Positions 15,608-23,492 of a stretch of 64,000 nt of DNA are shown here, one piece after another. The stretch is from Nocardioides bruguierae (GTDB lineage Bacteria > Actinomycetota > Actinomycetes > Propionibacteriales > Nocardioidaceae). The notes under the pieces are model-generated. The model did not search any database. It was not told the DNA's origin and saw nothing but the letters and a program-made list of their open reading frames with translations. The position numbers were made by a program, and so were the translations under genes. Every line of letters begins with the position of its first letter. Within the stretch, counting starts at the first letter, position 1. The stretch covers positions 1 to 64,000 of the forward strand of contig NZ_JAMOIL010000018.1 in NCBI RefSeq assembly GCF_023656415.1, given 5' to 3'.

Positions 15608-17902
15608 TCAGTGCTGGGCGTTGGCCGTCTCGAGGAGGTCGACGAGGGCGGCCTTGGTGGCGGCCGGGTCGTCGCTGGGCTGGAACCCGAGCAGGCGGCC
15701 GACGGGGATCGCTCCCATCATCTCGGCCATGTCGCCCCCGAGGCTGTCGTCGTCGTTGCCCGACTCCTGCATCGACTTCGCGAACGGCAGGGCGTCGGCG
15801 ACCCGGGAGCCGGCGTAGGGGTCCGCGAGCACCTCCTTGAGGGTCGACTCCAGGTCCAGCGGGAGGCGCACGATCTCGCCGGCCACCTCGACCTCGGCGA
15901 AGGTGTGCAGGTCGCGGCTGGAGGAACCGGTCTGCACGACGTAGGTGCCGGGCTCGAGGACGAAGCGGGAGACCCGCTCGTCCCACACCTCGAGGTCGCG
16001 GTGCTCGATGATCACGGTGACCTCGCGGCTCTCGCCGGGCTCGAGGTCGACCGAGGCGAAGCCGCCCAGGACGCGCACCGCGCGCTGGTAAGCCGAGCCG
16101 GGAAGGCCGACGTAGGCCTGGACGACCTCGCGGCCGGCGCGCTGACCGGTGTTGGTCACCGTGACGGTCGCGGTGACGGCGTCCTCGTCGGCGGACAGGG
16201 AGAGGCCGGTGTGGGCGAAGGTCGTGTAGGAGAGACCGAAGCCGAACGGCAGGGCGACCTCCATGTCACGGGCGTCGTACCACTTGTAGCCCACGAACAG
16301 GCCCTCGCCGTAGCGCACGTGGGAGTGTTCGCCGGGGAAGCTGAGGAAGGCCGGGGTGTCCGCGAGGCGCAGCGGGACGGTCTCGGTGAGACGGCCCGAG
16401 GGGTTGAGCTCGCCGGTGAGGACGTCGGCGACGGCCTTGCCGCCGCCCTGGCCGAGCAGGGCGCCGTCGACCACGGCCGGGACGGCCGCGAACAGCGGCG
16501 CCACATCGACCACGGAGCCGTGGGTGAGCACGACGACGGTGCGCGGCTGGACGGCCGCGACGGCCTCGAGCAGCGCCAGCTGGTCCGCAGGCAGCTGGAG
16601 GTCCTTGCGGTCGTAGCCCTCGGACTCGATGCCGTCGGTCAGGCCGATGAACAGCACGCACGTCTGCGCCGCGGCGGCGGCTGCGACGGCCTCGTCCACC
16701 AGCGCCTGGTCGGGCACCATCGAGGCGGTGTAGCCGGGCGCGAAGGTGACGCTGCCCACCCCTTGGCCGTCCAGCGCAGCAGTGAGCTCCTCGAGCGGGA
16801 CGTCGAGCCTGGTCGGGTTCACGTGCGAGCTGCCGCCGCCCTGGTAGCGCGGGGTGCGGGCCTGCTCACCGATGACGGCGACCGACCCGGTGCCGGTGAG
16901 CGGGAGCAGGGGGGCGTCACCGACCGGCTCGTTGCGCAGCAGGACGATCGAGCGGGCCGCGGCCTCGCGGGCCAGCGCGTGGTGGGCGTCGGCGTCGAAG
17001 GTGGTGCCGGGCCTGGCAGCGGCGGTGGCGCGCGTGGCCAGGCCGGCGACGCGGGCGGCCGCGCGGTCGACGGCCGCCTCGTCGAGGACGCCGTTCTTGA
17101 CCGCGTCCACGACCTCGGCATCCGAGAGACCGCCGTCGGCGGGCATCTGGAGGTCGAGGCCCGCGCGGACGGCCTCGACGCGGTCGGCCACGGCGCCCCA
17201 GTCGGAGACGACCAGGCCCTCGTAGTCCCACTCACCCACGAGGACCTCGGCCAGGAGGAACGCGTTCTGGGAGACCAGCACGCCGTTGACCCGGTTGTAG
17301 GAGCACATGACGGTCCACGGCCGGCTGTCGCGCACCGCGCGCTCGAACGCGCGGAGGTAGACCTCGCGCAGGGGGCGGGCGTCGACGTCGGAGGAGGACC
17401 GCATCCGGTCGTCCTCCTGGTTGTTCAACGCGTAGTGCTTGAGCGAGGTGCCGACGCCCTGGCTCTGCACGCCGTTGATCCAGGCCGCGCCCATGGCGCC
17501 GGCGACCAGCGGGTCCTCGGAGTAGTACTCGAAGTTGCGGCCACCCAGCGGCGAGCGCTTGATGTTGACGCCGGGGCCCAGCAGCACGGCCACGCCCTCG
17601 GCCTGGCACTCGGTGCCCAGGGCCTCGCCGACGCGGTGGACGAGGTCGAGGTCCCACGTCTGGCCCAGGCCCGCGGCGGGCGGGAAGCAGGTGGCAGGCA
17701 CGGAGCCGCCCATGCCGAGGTGGTCGCCCTTCTCCTCCTGCTTGCGCAGGCCGTGCGGGCCGTCGGTGACGAGGACGCCGGGGATCTCGCCGACGGCCTT
17801 GGTACGCCAGAAGGACTGGCCCGAGCCGAGCGAGGCCTTCTCCTCGAGCGTGAGGCCGGCGATTGCCTCGAGGTCGGTGTACGGGCTGTCGGTCGGACCC
17901 AT
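15608..17902 (-). CDS. GH3 family glycoside hydrolase (beta-glucosidase type)
   Basis: This 764-residue enzyme has the GH3 layout: an (alpha/beta)8 domain, an alpha/beta sandwich and a C-terminal fibronectin-III-like domain (EPGESREVTV, FVLEPGTYVV). The catalytic nucleophile is Asp234 in VVSDWGAV, and substrate contacts appear as LVTDGPHGLR, GPGVNIKRSPLGGRNFEYYS and SLKHYALNNQE. There is no signal peptide, so it acts in the cytoplasm on imported oligosaccharides. The exact sugar cannot be read from sequence. A good ribosome site (gaaggag) precedes the ATG at 17902. It is divergent from a TetR gene and probably repressed by it. Confidence 0.93.
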   Translation of the reverse strand: MGPTDSPYTDLEAIAGLTLEEKASLGSGQSFWRTKAVGEIPGVLVTDGPHGLRKQEEKGDHLGMGGSVPATCFPPAAGLGQTWDLDLVHRVGEALGTECQAEGVAVLLGPGVNIKRSPLGGRNFEYYSEDPLVAGAMGAAWINGVQSQGVGTSLKHYALNNQEDDRMRSSSDVDARPLREVYLRAFERAVRDSRPWTVMCSYNRVNGVLVSQNAFLLAEVLVGEWDYEGLVVSDWGAVADRVEAVRAGLDLQMPADGGLSDAEVVDAVKNGVLDEAAVDRAAARVAGLATRATAAARPGTTFDADAHHALAREAAARSIVLLRNEPVGDAPLLPLTGTGSVAVIGEQARTPRYQGGGSSHVNPTRLDVPLEELTAALDGQGVGSVTFAPGYTASMVPDQALVDEAVAAAAAAQTCVLFIGLTDGIESEGYDRKDLQLPADQLALLEAVAAVQPRTVVVLTHGSVVDVAPLFAAVPAVVDGALLGQGGGKAVADVLTGELNPSGRLTETVPLRLADTPAFLSFPGEHSHVRYGEGLFVGYKWYDARDMEVALPFGFGLSYTTFAHTGLSLSADEDAVTATVTVTNTGQRAGREVVQAYVGLPGSAYQRAVRVLGGFASVDLEPGESREVTVIIEHRDLEVWDERVSRFVLEPGTYVVQTGSSSRDLHTFAEVEVAGEIVRLPLDLESTLKEVLADPYAGSRVADALPFAKSMQESGNDDDSLGGDMAEMMGAIPVGRLLGFQPSDDPAATKAALVDLLETANAQH

Positions 17903-17964
17903 GACGTCTCCTTCGATGTGGGATGGGCGGCGTGGCCGTCGGGGGTGACCGCCGCCACGTCGAA

Positions 17965-17983
17965 AACAGTACAGCGTTCTGTT
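17965..17983. promoter_or_regulatory. Candidate TetR operator between the GH3 gene and tetR
   Basis: The 19-base sequence aacagtacagcgttctgtt is an imperfect palindrome with 14 of 19 symmetric positions and outer half-sites aacag/ctgtt. It sits in the 109-base divergent intergenic region, 28 bases before the tetR ATG and 62 before the GH3 ATG. Its size and symmetry suit a TetR-family repressor, so autoregulation together with control of the GH3 gene is likely. Confidence 0.55.
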
Positions 17984-18011
17984 TCTGCGCGGAAGGCCCT
18001 AGGGTCGAGGC

Positions 18012-18620
18012 ATGACGAGCACCGGTGCCCCGCGCGGCCAGTACGCCAAGGGCGCGGCCAAGCGGGAGGAGATCCTCCAGGTGGCCCTCGAGGTCGTCGG
18101 CCGCGTCGGGACGGGTGGCGCCACGGTGCGCGAGATCGCGGCGGCCGCAGGGATCAGCCCCACCGGCCTCATGCACCACTTCGGTTCCAAGGACGAGCTC
18201 TTCGCCGCCGTCCTGGAGGCCCGCGACCGCGGAGACGGCAGCGTGCTGGTCGCCGAGGCGGCGGCCGGCGAGGCCGTCCCGCTCGACCGGGTGCAGGACG
18301 CGCTGCGCTCGATGCTCGCCCACAACGTGGACGTGGCGGGGCTGATCGAGCTGTACGTGACCGTGCTGGGCGAGGCCATCCGGCCCGACCACGCCGCGCA
18401 CGAGTACGCCACCGGACGCTACGTGCTGGTGCGCCGGGAGATGGCGGCCATGCTGCGCAGCGCCCAGGCGGCCGGTGACCTGCGCGCCGACCTGGACACC
18501 GACGTCGCCGGTGCGCTGCTCGTCGCCGCGCTCGACGGCCTCCAGCAGATGTGGCTCTACGACCGCTCGCTCGACATGGCCGAGCACGTGGACGCCCTGC
18601 TGGAGTCCTGGCGCGCCTGA
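18012..18620 (+). CDS. TetR family transcriptional regulator
   Basis: This 202-residue protein has an N-terminal TetR helix-turn-helix: AKREEILQVALEVVGRVG, then ATVREIAAAAGISPTGLMHHFGSKDELF, with the recognition helix at about residues 45-65. The C-terminal ligand domain is of ordinary length and ends DALLESWRA. It is transcribed divergently from the GH3 glycosidase and a candidate operator lies between them, so it is probably its local repressor, released by a sugar or glycoside. The ligand is not predictable. Confidence 0.9.
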   Translation: MTSTGAPRGQYAKGAAKREEILQVALEVVGRVGTGGATVREIAAAAGISPTGLMHHFGSKDELFAAVLEARDRGDGSVLVAEAAAGEAVPLDRVQDALRSMLAHNVDVAGLIELYVTVLGEAIRPDHAAHEYATGRYVLVRREMAAMLRSAQAAGDLRADLDTDVAGALLVAALDGLQQMWLYDRSLDMAEHVDALLESWRA

Positions 18621-18652
18621 GCGACCCCGAGGGACGGCCGGCGGGCGCAGTC

Positions 18653-18687
18653 GGGCCGCCCGCCCTGAGGGAGGGGGCGGGCGACCC
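18653..18687. terminator. Stem-loop between convergent tetR and sigma factor genes
   Basis: The arms gggccgcccgccc (18653-18665) and gggcgggcgaccc (18675-18687) pair over 13 bases with one mismatch. The position between two converging genes suggests a bidirectional terminator. No T-run follows. Confidence 0.5.
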
Positions 18688-18776
18688 GGCCTCTCCACGG
18701 GGGTGGGGGGATGAGTCGTCAGGCCGGCCGTCCGTGGACGGTGGGCCGGGCGACGCCGTGGGTCGGGTGGAGCGGC

Positions 18777-19631
18777 TCAGGCGGCGCCGGGGGTCCTCGA
18801 GGCGACCGTCGCCGGCTCGTGGAACTCGCCCAGACGGGAACGCAGCACGTCGAGCACGTGGGCGAGGCGGCGCGAGACCTGGACCTGGGAGACCCCCAGG
18901 GCGTCCCCGATCTGGCTCTGGGTGCGGTCCTCGACGAATCGCATCACCAGCAGGTCCTGGTCGCTGTGGCTCAGCCGGGCGATCTCGTCCTCGAGCGTGA
19001 GCCGGTCCACCAGGTCGGCGGTCTCGTCGACGCCGGTGCCCAGGTCACGCTGCCCGCCCTCGCCGTCCTCGCCCTCGAAGCGCCGGTCGAGGGAGTCGGC
19101 GTGGTAGGCGCTGCCCGCCGTCATCGCGTCGGTGACGGTGGCGGAGGTGGTGTCGAGGTCGTGGGCGGCCGTGTCGACCTGGTTGCTGGTCACCCTGTCC
19201 CAGCTGCGGCCCGAGCGCACCAGTCTGCCGTGGGCCTGCTGGACGGAGCGGGGCGGACGGATCGTCCAGCCGTTGTCGCGGAAGTAGCGCCGTAGCTCGC
19301 CGCGGATGGTGGGGACGGCGAAGGCCGGGAACGGGTGCCCGCCGCGCACGTCGTAGCGGTCCACGGCGTGGACCAGCGCGAGATAGGCGACCTGCTCGAG
19401 GTCGTCCGTCGCGACGCCCTTGTGGCGGTAGCGCGAGGCCAGGGATCGGGCCATCGGCATGTTCAGCCGGACCACTTCCTCACGGACCCGACGGGTGTGC
19501 TCGTCGGGGACCATGGTCAGCCCGTGCCAGTCCGCGAGCAGAGTGGCGGTTCTCTGGTCGGACGGGCGGACGGGACGGTCGTGGTCGTCGTGGGCCGGGG
19601 GGCCCAGGTGCGGATCGGTCGTGTGGATCAT
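18777..19631 (-). CDS. SigB/SigF-type RNA polymerase sigma factor
   Basis: This 284-residue sigma-70 family protein has region 2 (VRLNMPMARSLASRY, DDLEQVAYLALVHAV, PFPAFAVPTIRGELRRYFRD), region 3 (WTIRPPRSVQQAHGRL) and region 4 (LSHSDQDLLVMRFVEDRTQS, IGDALGVSQVQVSRRL). These match the actinobacterial SigB/SigF group for stress and stationary-phase promoters. A Gly/Asp/Glu-rich linker (about 190-215) lies between regions 3 and 4. No anti-sigma gene is adjacent. The ATG at 19631 gives the natural start, and upstream in-frame codons are low complexity. A paralogue lies at 38910-39794. Confidence 0.9.
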   Translation of the reverse strand: MIHTTDPHLGPPAHDDHDRPVRPSDQRTATLLADWHGLTMVPDEHTRRVREEVVRLNMPMARSLASRYRHKGVATDDLEQVAYLALVHAVDRYDVRGGHPFPAFAVPTIRGELRRYFRDNGWTIRPPRSVQQAHGRLVRSGRSWDRVTSNQVDTAAHDLDTTSATVTDAMTAGSAYHADSLDRRFEGEDGEGGQRDLGTGVDETADLVDRLTLEDEIARLSHSDQDLLVMRFVEDRTQSQIGDALGVSQVQVSRRLAHVLDVLRSRLGEFHEPATVASRTPGAA

Positions 19632-19910
19632 GGTGCTCGCCTCCACGAGGGAGTTGGGGAGTGTTGCTCGGGCCGGGGGTGGCGCGTGCCAGGGGGCTGA
19701 GGCCGGTCTCCCGGGTGGGTCCCACGGTTGCGTGCGTGACCCCCACTGTGCCCTGGTACGGACCAGCACGCACACGCCTCACCCCTCCGGTGGCGGGTTG
19801 GACAGGCGGGGGTGCGGCATGGGTGAGGGCACGTCCCGGGCAGGACGACGGCCCGGGACCGCCCCGGAGGGTGGGCTGCAGCCCGCGCGCGGATGGGTAG
19901 ACGCATCGAC

Positions 19911-20857
19911 ATGAGTGCTGAGGAGACCCTCGACCTGTCCCTGACGACGCACGCCGACCCCGCGCCGCTGACCGCCGCGTCCGGCGCCGCCGTGCAGCTG
20001 CTGGCGACCTGCTGGACCAGCGCCGGCGACACCGCGCCCGACCGCGAGGACCAGACGAGCCCGGTGCCGCTCGCCGAGCGCGTGGACGCGCTGCGTGCCG
20101 CCGGCTTCACCGGCATGGACCTCGTCGTCGACGACCTGCGAGCGCTGGAGCGCACCACGGAGGGGCTGCAGGGCCTGGCGCTGCACCTGTTCGCCTCGGG
20201 CGTAGGGCACGCCCAGCTGGAGCTGCTGGGCGGCTGGTGGGAGGGGCCCTCGGCCGACCGGGACCTGCTCCTGACCGCGGCCGAGCGCTGCGCCGAGGCC
20301 GGGCTCGAGGTGCAGGTGAAGGCCTCGCCGGACCTCTCCGCCCACCCCGTCGACCCCTCCGCCACCAAGGACGCGTGGGGCGCGCTGGCCGACCCCAGTG
20401 CGCCGACGTCGGGGCGAGCCTGGTGCTCGAGCCCGTGGCGTTCGGTCAGCTCGCCCCCAGCGCCGACCGCGGTCCGTCGGTGGAGCAGGGCGCAGCCTTC
20501 GTCCAGGCGGTGGGGCACCCGAACGGCGGCCTGCTCGTGGACGTGCACCAGGCGGTGCGCGGCGGCTCGACGTGGGCCTCGCTGGCCCACGCCATCGACC
20601 CGGCCTACCTGCGCGCGGTCGAGCTGAGCGACGGCCCCGTGCAGCCGCCGTCCGACCTGTCGGTGCCCGAGGAGGCCATGCACGCCCGCTCCCTGCCGGG
20701 GCAGGGCGAGTGGGACCTGGCGGGCTTCGTGGCCACGATGCGCGAGCGGGGGTTCACCGGCCCCTGGGCGGTGGAGATGTGCTCCCCGTCCTTCCGCGCG
20801 CTGCCCGTGCGCGAGGCCCTGCGACGGGCCGCGGGGGCGACGCTGTCGGTCCTGTGA
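19911..20857 (+). pseudogene. Sugar phosphate isomerase/epimerase (TIM barrel), frameshifted
   Basis: The first part (19911-20396) encodes an N-terminal TIM-barrel half with ERVDALRAAGFTGMDLVVDD. The second part, in another frame, carries GASLVLEPVAFG, GGLLVDVHQAVRG, YLRAVELSDG and GPWAVEMCSP, the typical C-terminal half of the xylose isomerase-like/AP endonuclease 2 family. The switch falls at a run of four C (20393-20396). One extra base there would join ALAD to QCADVGASLV. The span of 947 bases is one short of a multiple of three, which agrees. It is either a real 1-base deletion or a sequencing error. The start could be 19911 or the in-frame ATG at 19893. Confidence 0.8.
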
Positions 20858-20893
20858 GGCCCGTTCCTGCTCAGCCGTTCCGGTGGGGCCGGG

Positions 20894-21916
20894 TCAGCCC
20901 TGGGCGGCCGGGGTGAGCTCGCGCAGCGCGGGCGCCACCTCGGCGCCGAACTCGGTCAGGAACGTGCGCTGGTCGTGGCCGGGGGCGTGGAAGACGAGGT
21001 GGTTGAAGCCGGCGTCGGTGTACTGCCTGACCTGCTCGACGACCTCCTCGGGCGAGGTCGCGACGATCCAGCGCTGGGCGACCTGCTCGATGGGCAGCTC
21101 GTCGGCGACGCGCGCCATCTCCACGGGGTCGGTGATCGAGTGCTTCTGCTCGGGGGTCAGCGACAGCGGGCCCCAGAAGCGGCAGTTCTCCAACGCGGCC
21201 TCGCGGGTGTGGGCGTAGCTGACCTTGATCTCGATGGTGAGGTCCTGCTCCTGACCGGCGTACGGGCCGAGCGCGCGGCCCTCCTCGCGGGCGGGCAGCA
21301 GCTTCTCGGTGTAGAGGTCCATCCCCTTGCCCGACGTGCAGATGAACCCGTCGCCCATCCGGCCGGAGTACTTGGCCACGGTCGGGCCGCCGGCCGCGAC
21401 GTAGACGGGCACCTCGATCTCGGGGCGGTCGTAGACGGTCGCGTCGACGGTGGAGTAGTACTCGCCCTCGAAGGTCACCCGCTCCTCGCGCCACAGGGTC
21501 CGGATCAGGCGGACGGCCTCGCGCAGGCGTCCGAACCGCTCCTTGAACTCCGGCCACTCGAAGTCGCCGAGCACGGCCTTCTCGTTGAGCGCCTCACCGG
21601 TGCCGACGCCCAGGATCACGCGCCCCGGGTACAGGCAGCCCAGCGTGCCGAACGCCTGGGCGATGAGGGCCGGCGGATAGCGGAAGGTCGGGGTCAGCAC
21701 GCTGGTGCCCAGCTGGACCCGCTCGGTGCGCTCGCCCACGGCCGAGAGCCAGGAGAGCGAGAACGGCGCGTGCCCGTCGACGTGGCGCCACGGCTGGTAG
21801 TGGTCGGAGACCCAGACCGAGTCCAGGCCCACCTCCTCGGCGGTGACACCGAGCTCCACCAGCTCGCGCGGGGCGAACTGCTCTGCGGAGGCCTTGTAGC
21901 CGAGCTTGAGGTCCAC
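20894..21916 (-). CDS. fgd: F420-dependent glucose-6-phosphate dehydrogenase
   Basis: This 340-residue luciferase-like enzyme oxidises glucose 6-phosphate while reducing the deazaflavin F420. It is very close to mycobacterial Fgd1 in [70 protein letters not shown] and [14 protein letters not shown]-type segments. The GTG start at 21916 has a strong ribosome site (gaaggagc) and gives the family N-terminus. It supplies reduced F420 for reductases and sits near an FbiC-like gene that belongs to cofactor synthesis. Confidence 0.95.
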   Translation of the reverse strand: MDLKLGYKASAEQFAPRELVELGVTAEEVGLDSVWVSDHYQPWRHVDGHAPFSLSWLSAVGERTERVQLGTSVLTPTFRYPPALIAQAFGTLGCLYPGRVILGVGTGEALNEKAVLGDFEWPEFKERFGRLREAVRLIRTLWREERVTFEGEYYSTVDATVYDRPEIEVPVYVAAGGPTVAKYSGRMGDGFICTSGKGMDLYTEKLLPAREEGRALGPYAGQEQDLTIEIKVSYAHTREAALENCRFWGPLSLTPEQKHSITDPVEMARVADELPIEQVAQRWIVATSPEEVVEQVRQYTDAGFNHLVFHAPGHDQRTFLTEFGAEVAPALRELTPAAQG

Positions 21917-21983
21917 GTCTGCTCCTTCGGGTGGCCGCGCCCTCGCGACCGGTTCGACGACTGTCGTCAACCTAGCCGCCACG

Positions 21984-23492
21984 TCACGACGACGGGGTGA
22001 CGCACTCCACCTGGCCGCGGGTGGACGCCGTGGGCACCCGCACGAACGCGGAGGGGTCGAAGTGGCCGTTGCGGCGGCGGAACTCGGCCGCCCGCTCCGG
22101 CCACACGAGCGTGAGGCGGCCGGACCGCTCGTCGAGGTACCACGAGCGGCAGCCCCCCTGCGTCCACACGGTGCGGGCGGCGAGCGTGTCGACGAGGTCG
22201 GTGTAGGCGGTCTCCGCCTCGGCCCGCACGTCCAGCGCCCCGGCCCCGTCGCGCAGGGTGCGCAGCGCGCCCAGCACCAGCTCGGCCTGCGCCTCGACCA
22301 CCTCGAACGCGGAGTGGTGGCCGAGCGTCCCGTTGGGGCCGTTGAGCACGAACAGGTTCGGGAACCCGTGGACGACGGTGGAGGCGTGGCTGGTCATGCC
22401 GGCTGACCAGTGCTCGTCGAGGCTCACGCCGTCGCGACCGCGCACCAGCGGCGCGTACGGCTGCCGGGTGGTGGCGTAGCCCGTGGCCAGCACGAGGACG
22501 TCGACCTCGTGCCGGGTCCCGTCGGCAGCGACCAGCGTGCAGCCCTCCACGCCCGCCAGCGCCGGCGCCACGGTCACGTCCTCGCGCTGCAGCGTGGGGT
22601 ACCAGTCGTCGGAGAACAGGGCCCGCTTGCAGCCGATCTCGTAGTCGGGCGTGCACGCCTCCCGCAGGACGCCGGCCGGCACCTGCGCCTCCAGGTGCGC
22701 CAGCGCCGTGCGGCGCAGTGCGGCGGCCGCGTCCGACCCGGCGAGGCGGGCCTCGAAGAGCTCGTCGGCACGCGCGGAGAGGCCGGCCCGGTCGAGCGCG
22801 TCGGGGGCGGCGGTGTCCGGGTCCGGCGCGGGCAGGACCCACGGCGGGGTGCGCTGCAGGAGCACGGTGCTCGCCGCCTCGTCGGCCACGTGCGGCAGCA
22901 GCTGCACGGCGCTGGCACCCGAGCCGACGACGCCCACGCGCAGCCCGGCCAGAGGCCGTGTGTCCCAGGCGGAGGAGTGGAAGACCCGTCCGGTGAACCC
23001 GGCGAGGCCCGGCACGTCGGGCAGCCGCGGCTGGGTCAGGCGGCCGGCGGCGAGCACCAGCGCCTCGGCCGCCAGCGTCTCCGGGCCGTGCGGCCCGGCG
23101 AGGGTGAGCAGCCAGTGGTCGCCCTGCCAGTCCGCGCCGGTCAGCGCGGTGCCGGTGCGCAGGTGCGGGCGCAGGCCCTCCTCGTCCGCGGTGCGGACGA
23201 GGTAGTCGTGGATCTCGGCGCCGCCGGCGAACGCGCCCGACCAGGAGCCCGGCCGGAACGAGTAGGAGTACAGGCGCGAGGGGATGTCGCAGGCGACGCC
23301 CGGGTAGACGTGGTCGCGCCACACGCCGCCGACCTCGTCGGCGCGCTCCAGCAGCGCCAGGTCGTCGGGCCCCTGCACGAGTCCCTCGCGCACCAGCCTC
23401 GTGGCCAGCCCGAGCCCGGCGATGCCCGCGCCGACGACGGCCAGGCGCACCCGGTCGCTCACCCGGTCACTGGTCACCCGGTCACTGGTCAC
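21984..23492 (-). CDS. Flavin-containing / Baeyer-Villiger type monooxygenase
   Basis: This 502-residue FAD/NADPH enzyme has an FAD motif near the start ([15 protein letters not shown]), the class B monooxygenase fingerprint [12 protein letters not shown], an NADPH motif [12 protein letters not shown] and a late LATGYATT segment. Family members oxidise ketones, aldehydes or heteroatoms with O2, but the substrate here is unknown. The start is taken as GTG at 23492 because it overlaps the FbiC stop by 4 bases. The first residues repeat VTSDR, encoded by a 15-base tandem repeat, and a second GTG at 23477 could also be used. Confidence 0.88.
   Translation of the reverse strand: MTSDRVTSDRVSDRVRLAVVGAGIAGLGLATRLVREGLVQGPDDLALLERADEVGGVWRDHVYPGVACDIPSRLYSYSFRPGSWSGAFAGGAEIHDYLVRTADEEGLRPHLRTGTALTGADWQGDHWLLTLAGPHGPETLAAEALVLAAGRLTQPRLPDVPGLAGFTGRVFHSSAWDTRPLAGLRVGVVGSGASAVQLLPHVADEAASTVLLQRTPPWVLPAPDPDTAAPDALDRAGLSARADELFEARLAGSDAAAALRRTALAHLEAQVPAGVLREACTPDYEIGCKRALFSDDWYPTLQREDVTVAPALAGVEGCTLVAADGTRHEVDVLVLATGYATTRQPYAPLVRGRDGVSLDEHWSAGMTSHASTVVHGFPNLFVLNGPNGTLGHHSAFEVVEAQAELVLGALRTLRDGAGALDVRAEAETAYTDLVDTLAARTVWTQGGCRSWYLDERSGRLTLVWPERAAEFRRRNGHFDPSAFVRVPTASTRGQVECVTPSS

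Noticed and set aside
18551-19000. Plus-strand frames over the tetR end and the sigma factor gene
   Set aside because: The products are Arg/Gly-rich and overlap a well-supported sigma factor on the other strand.
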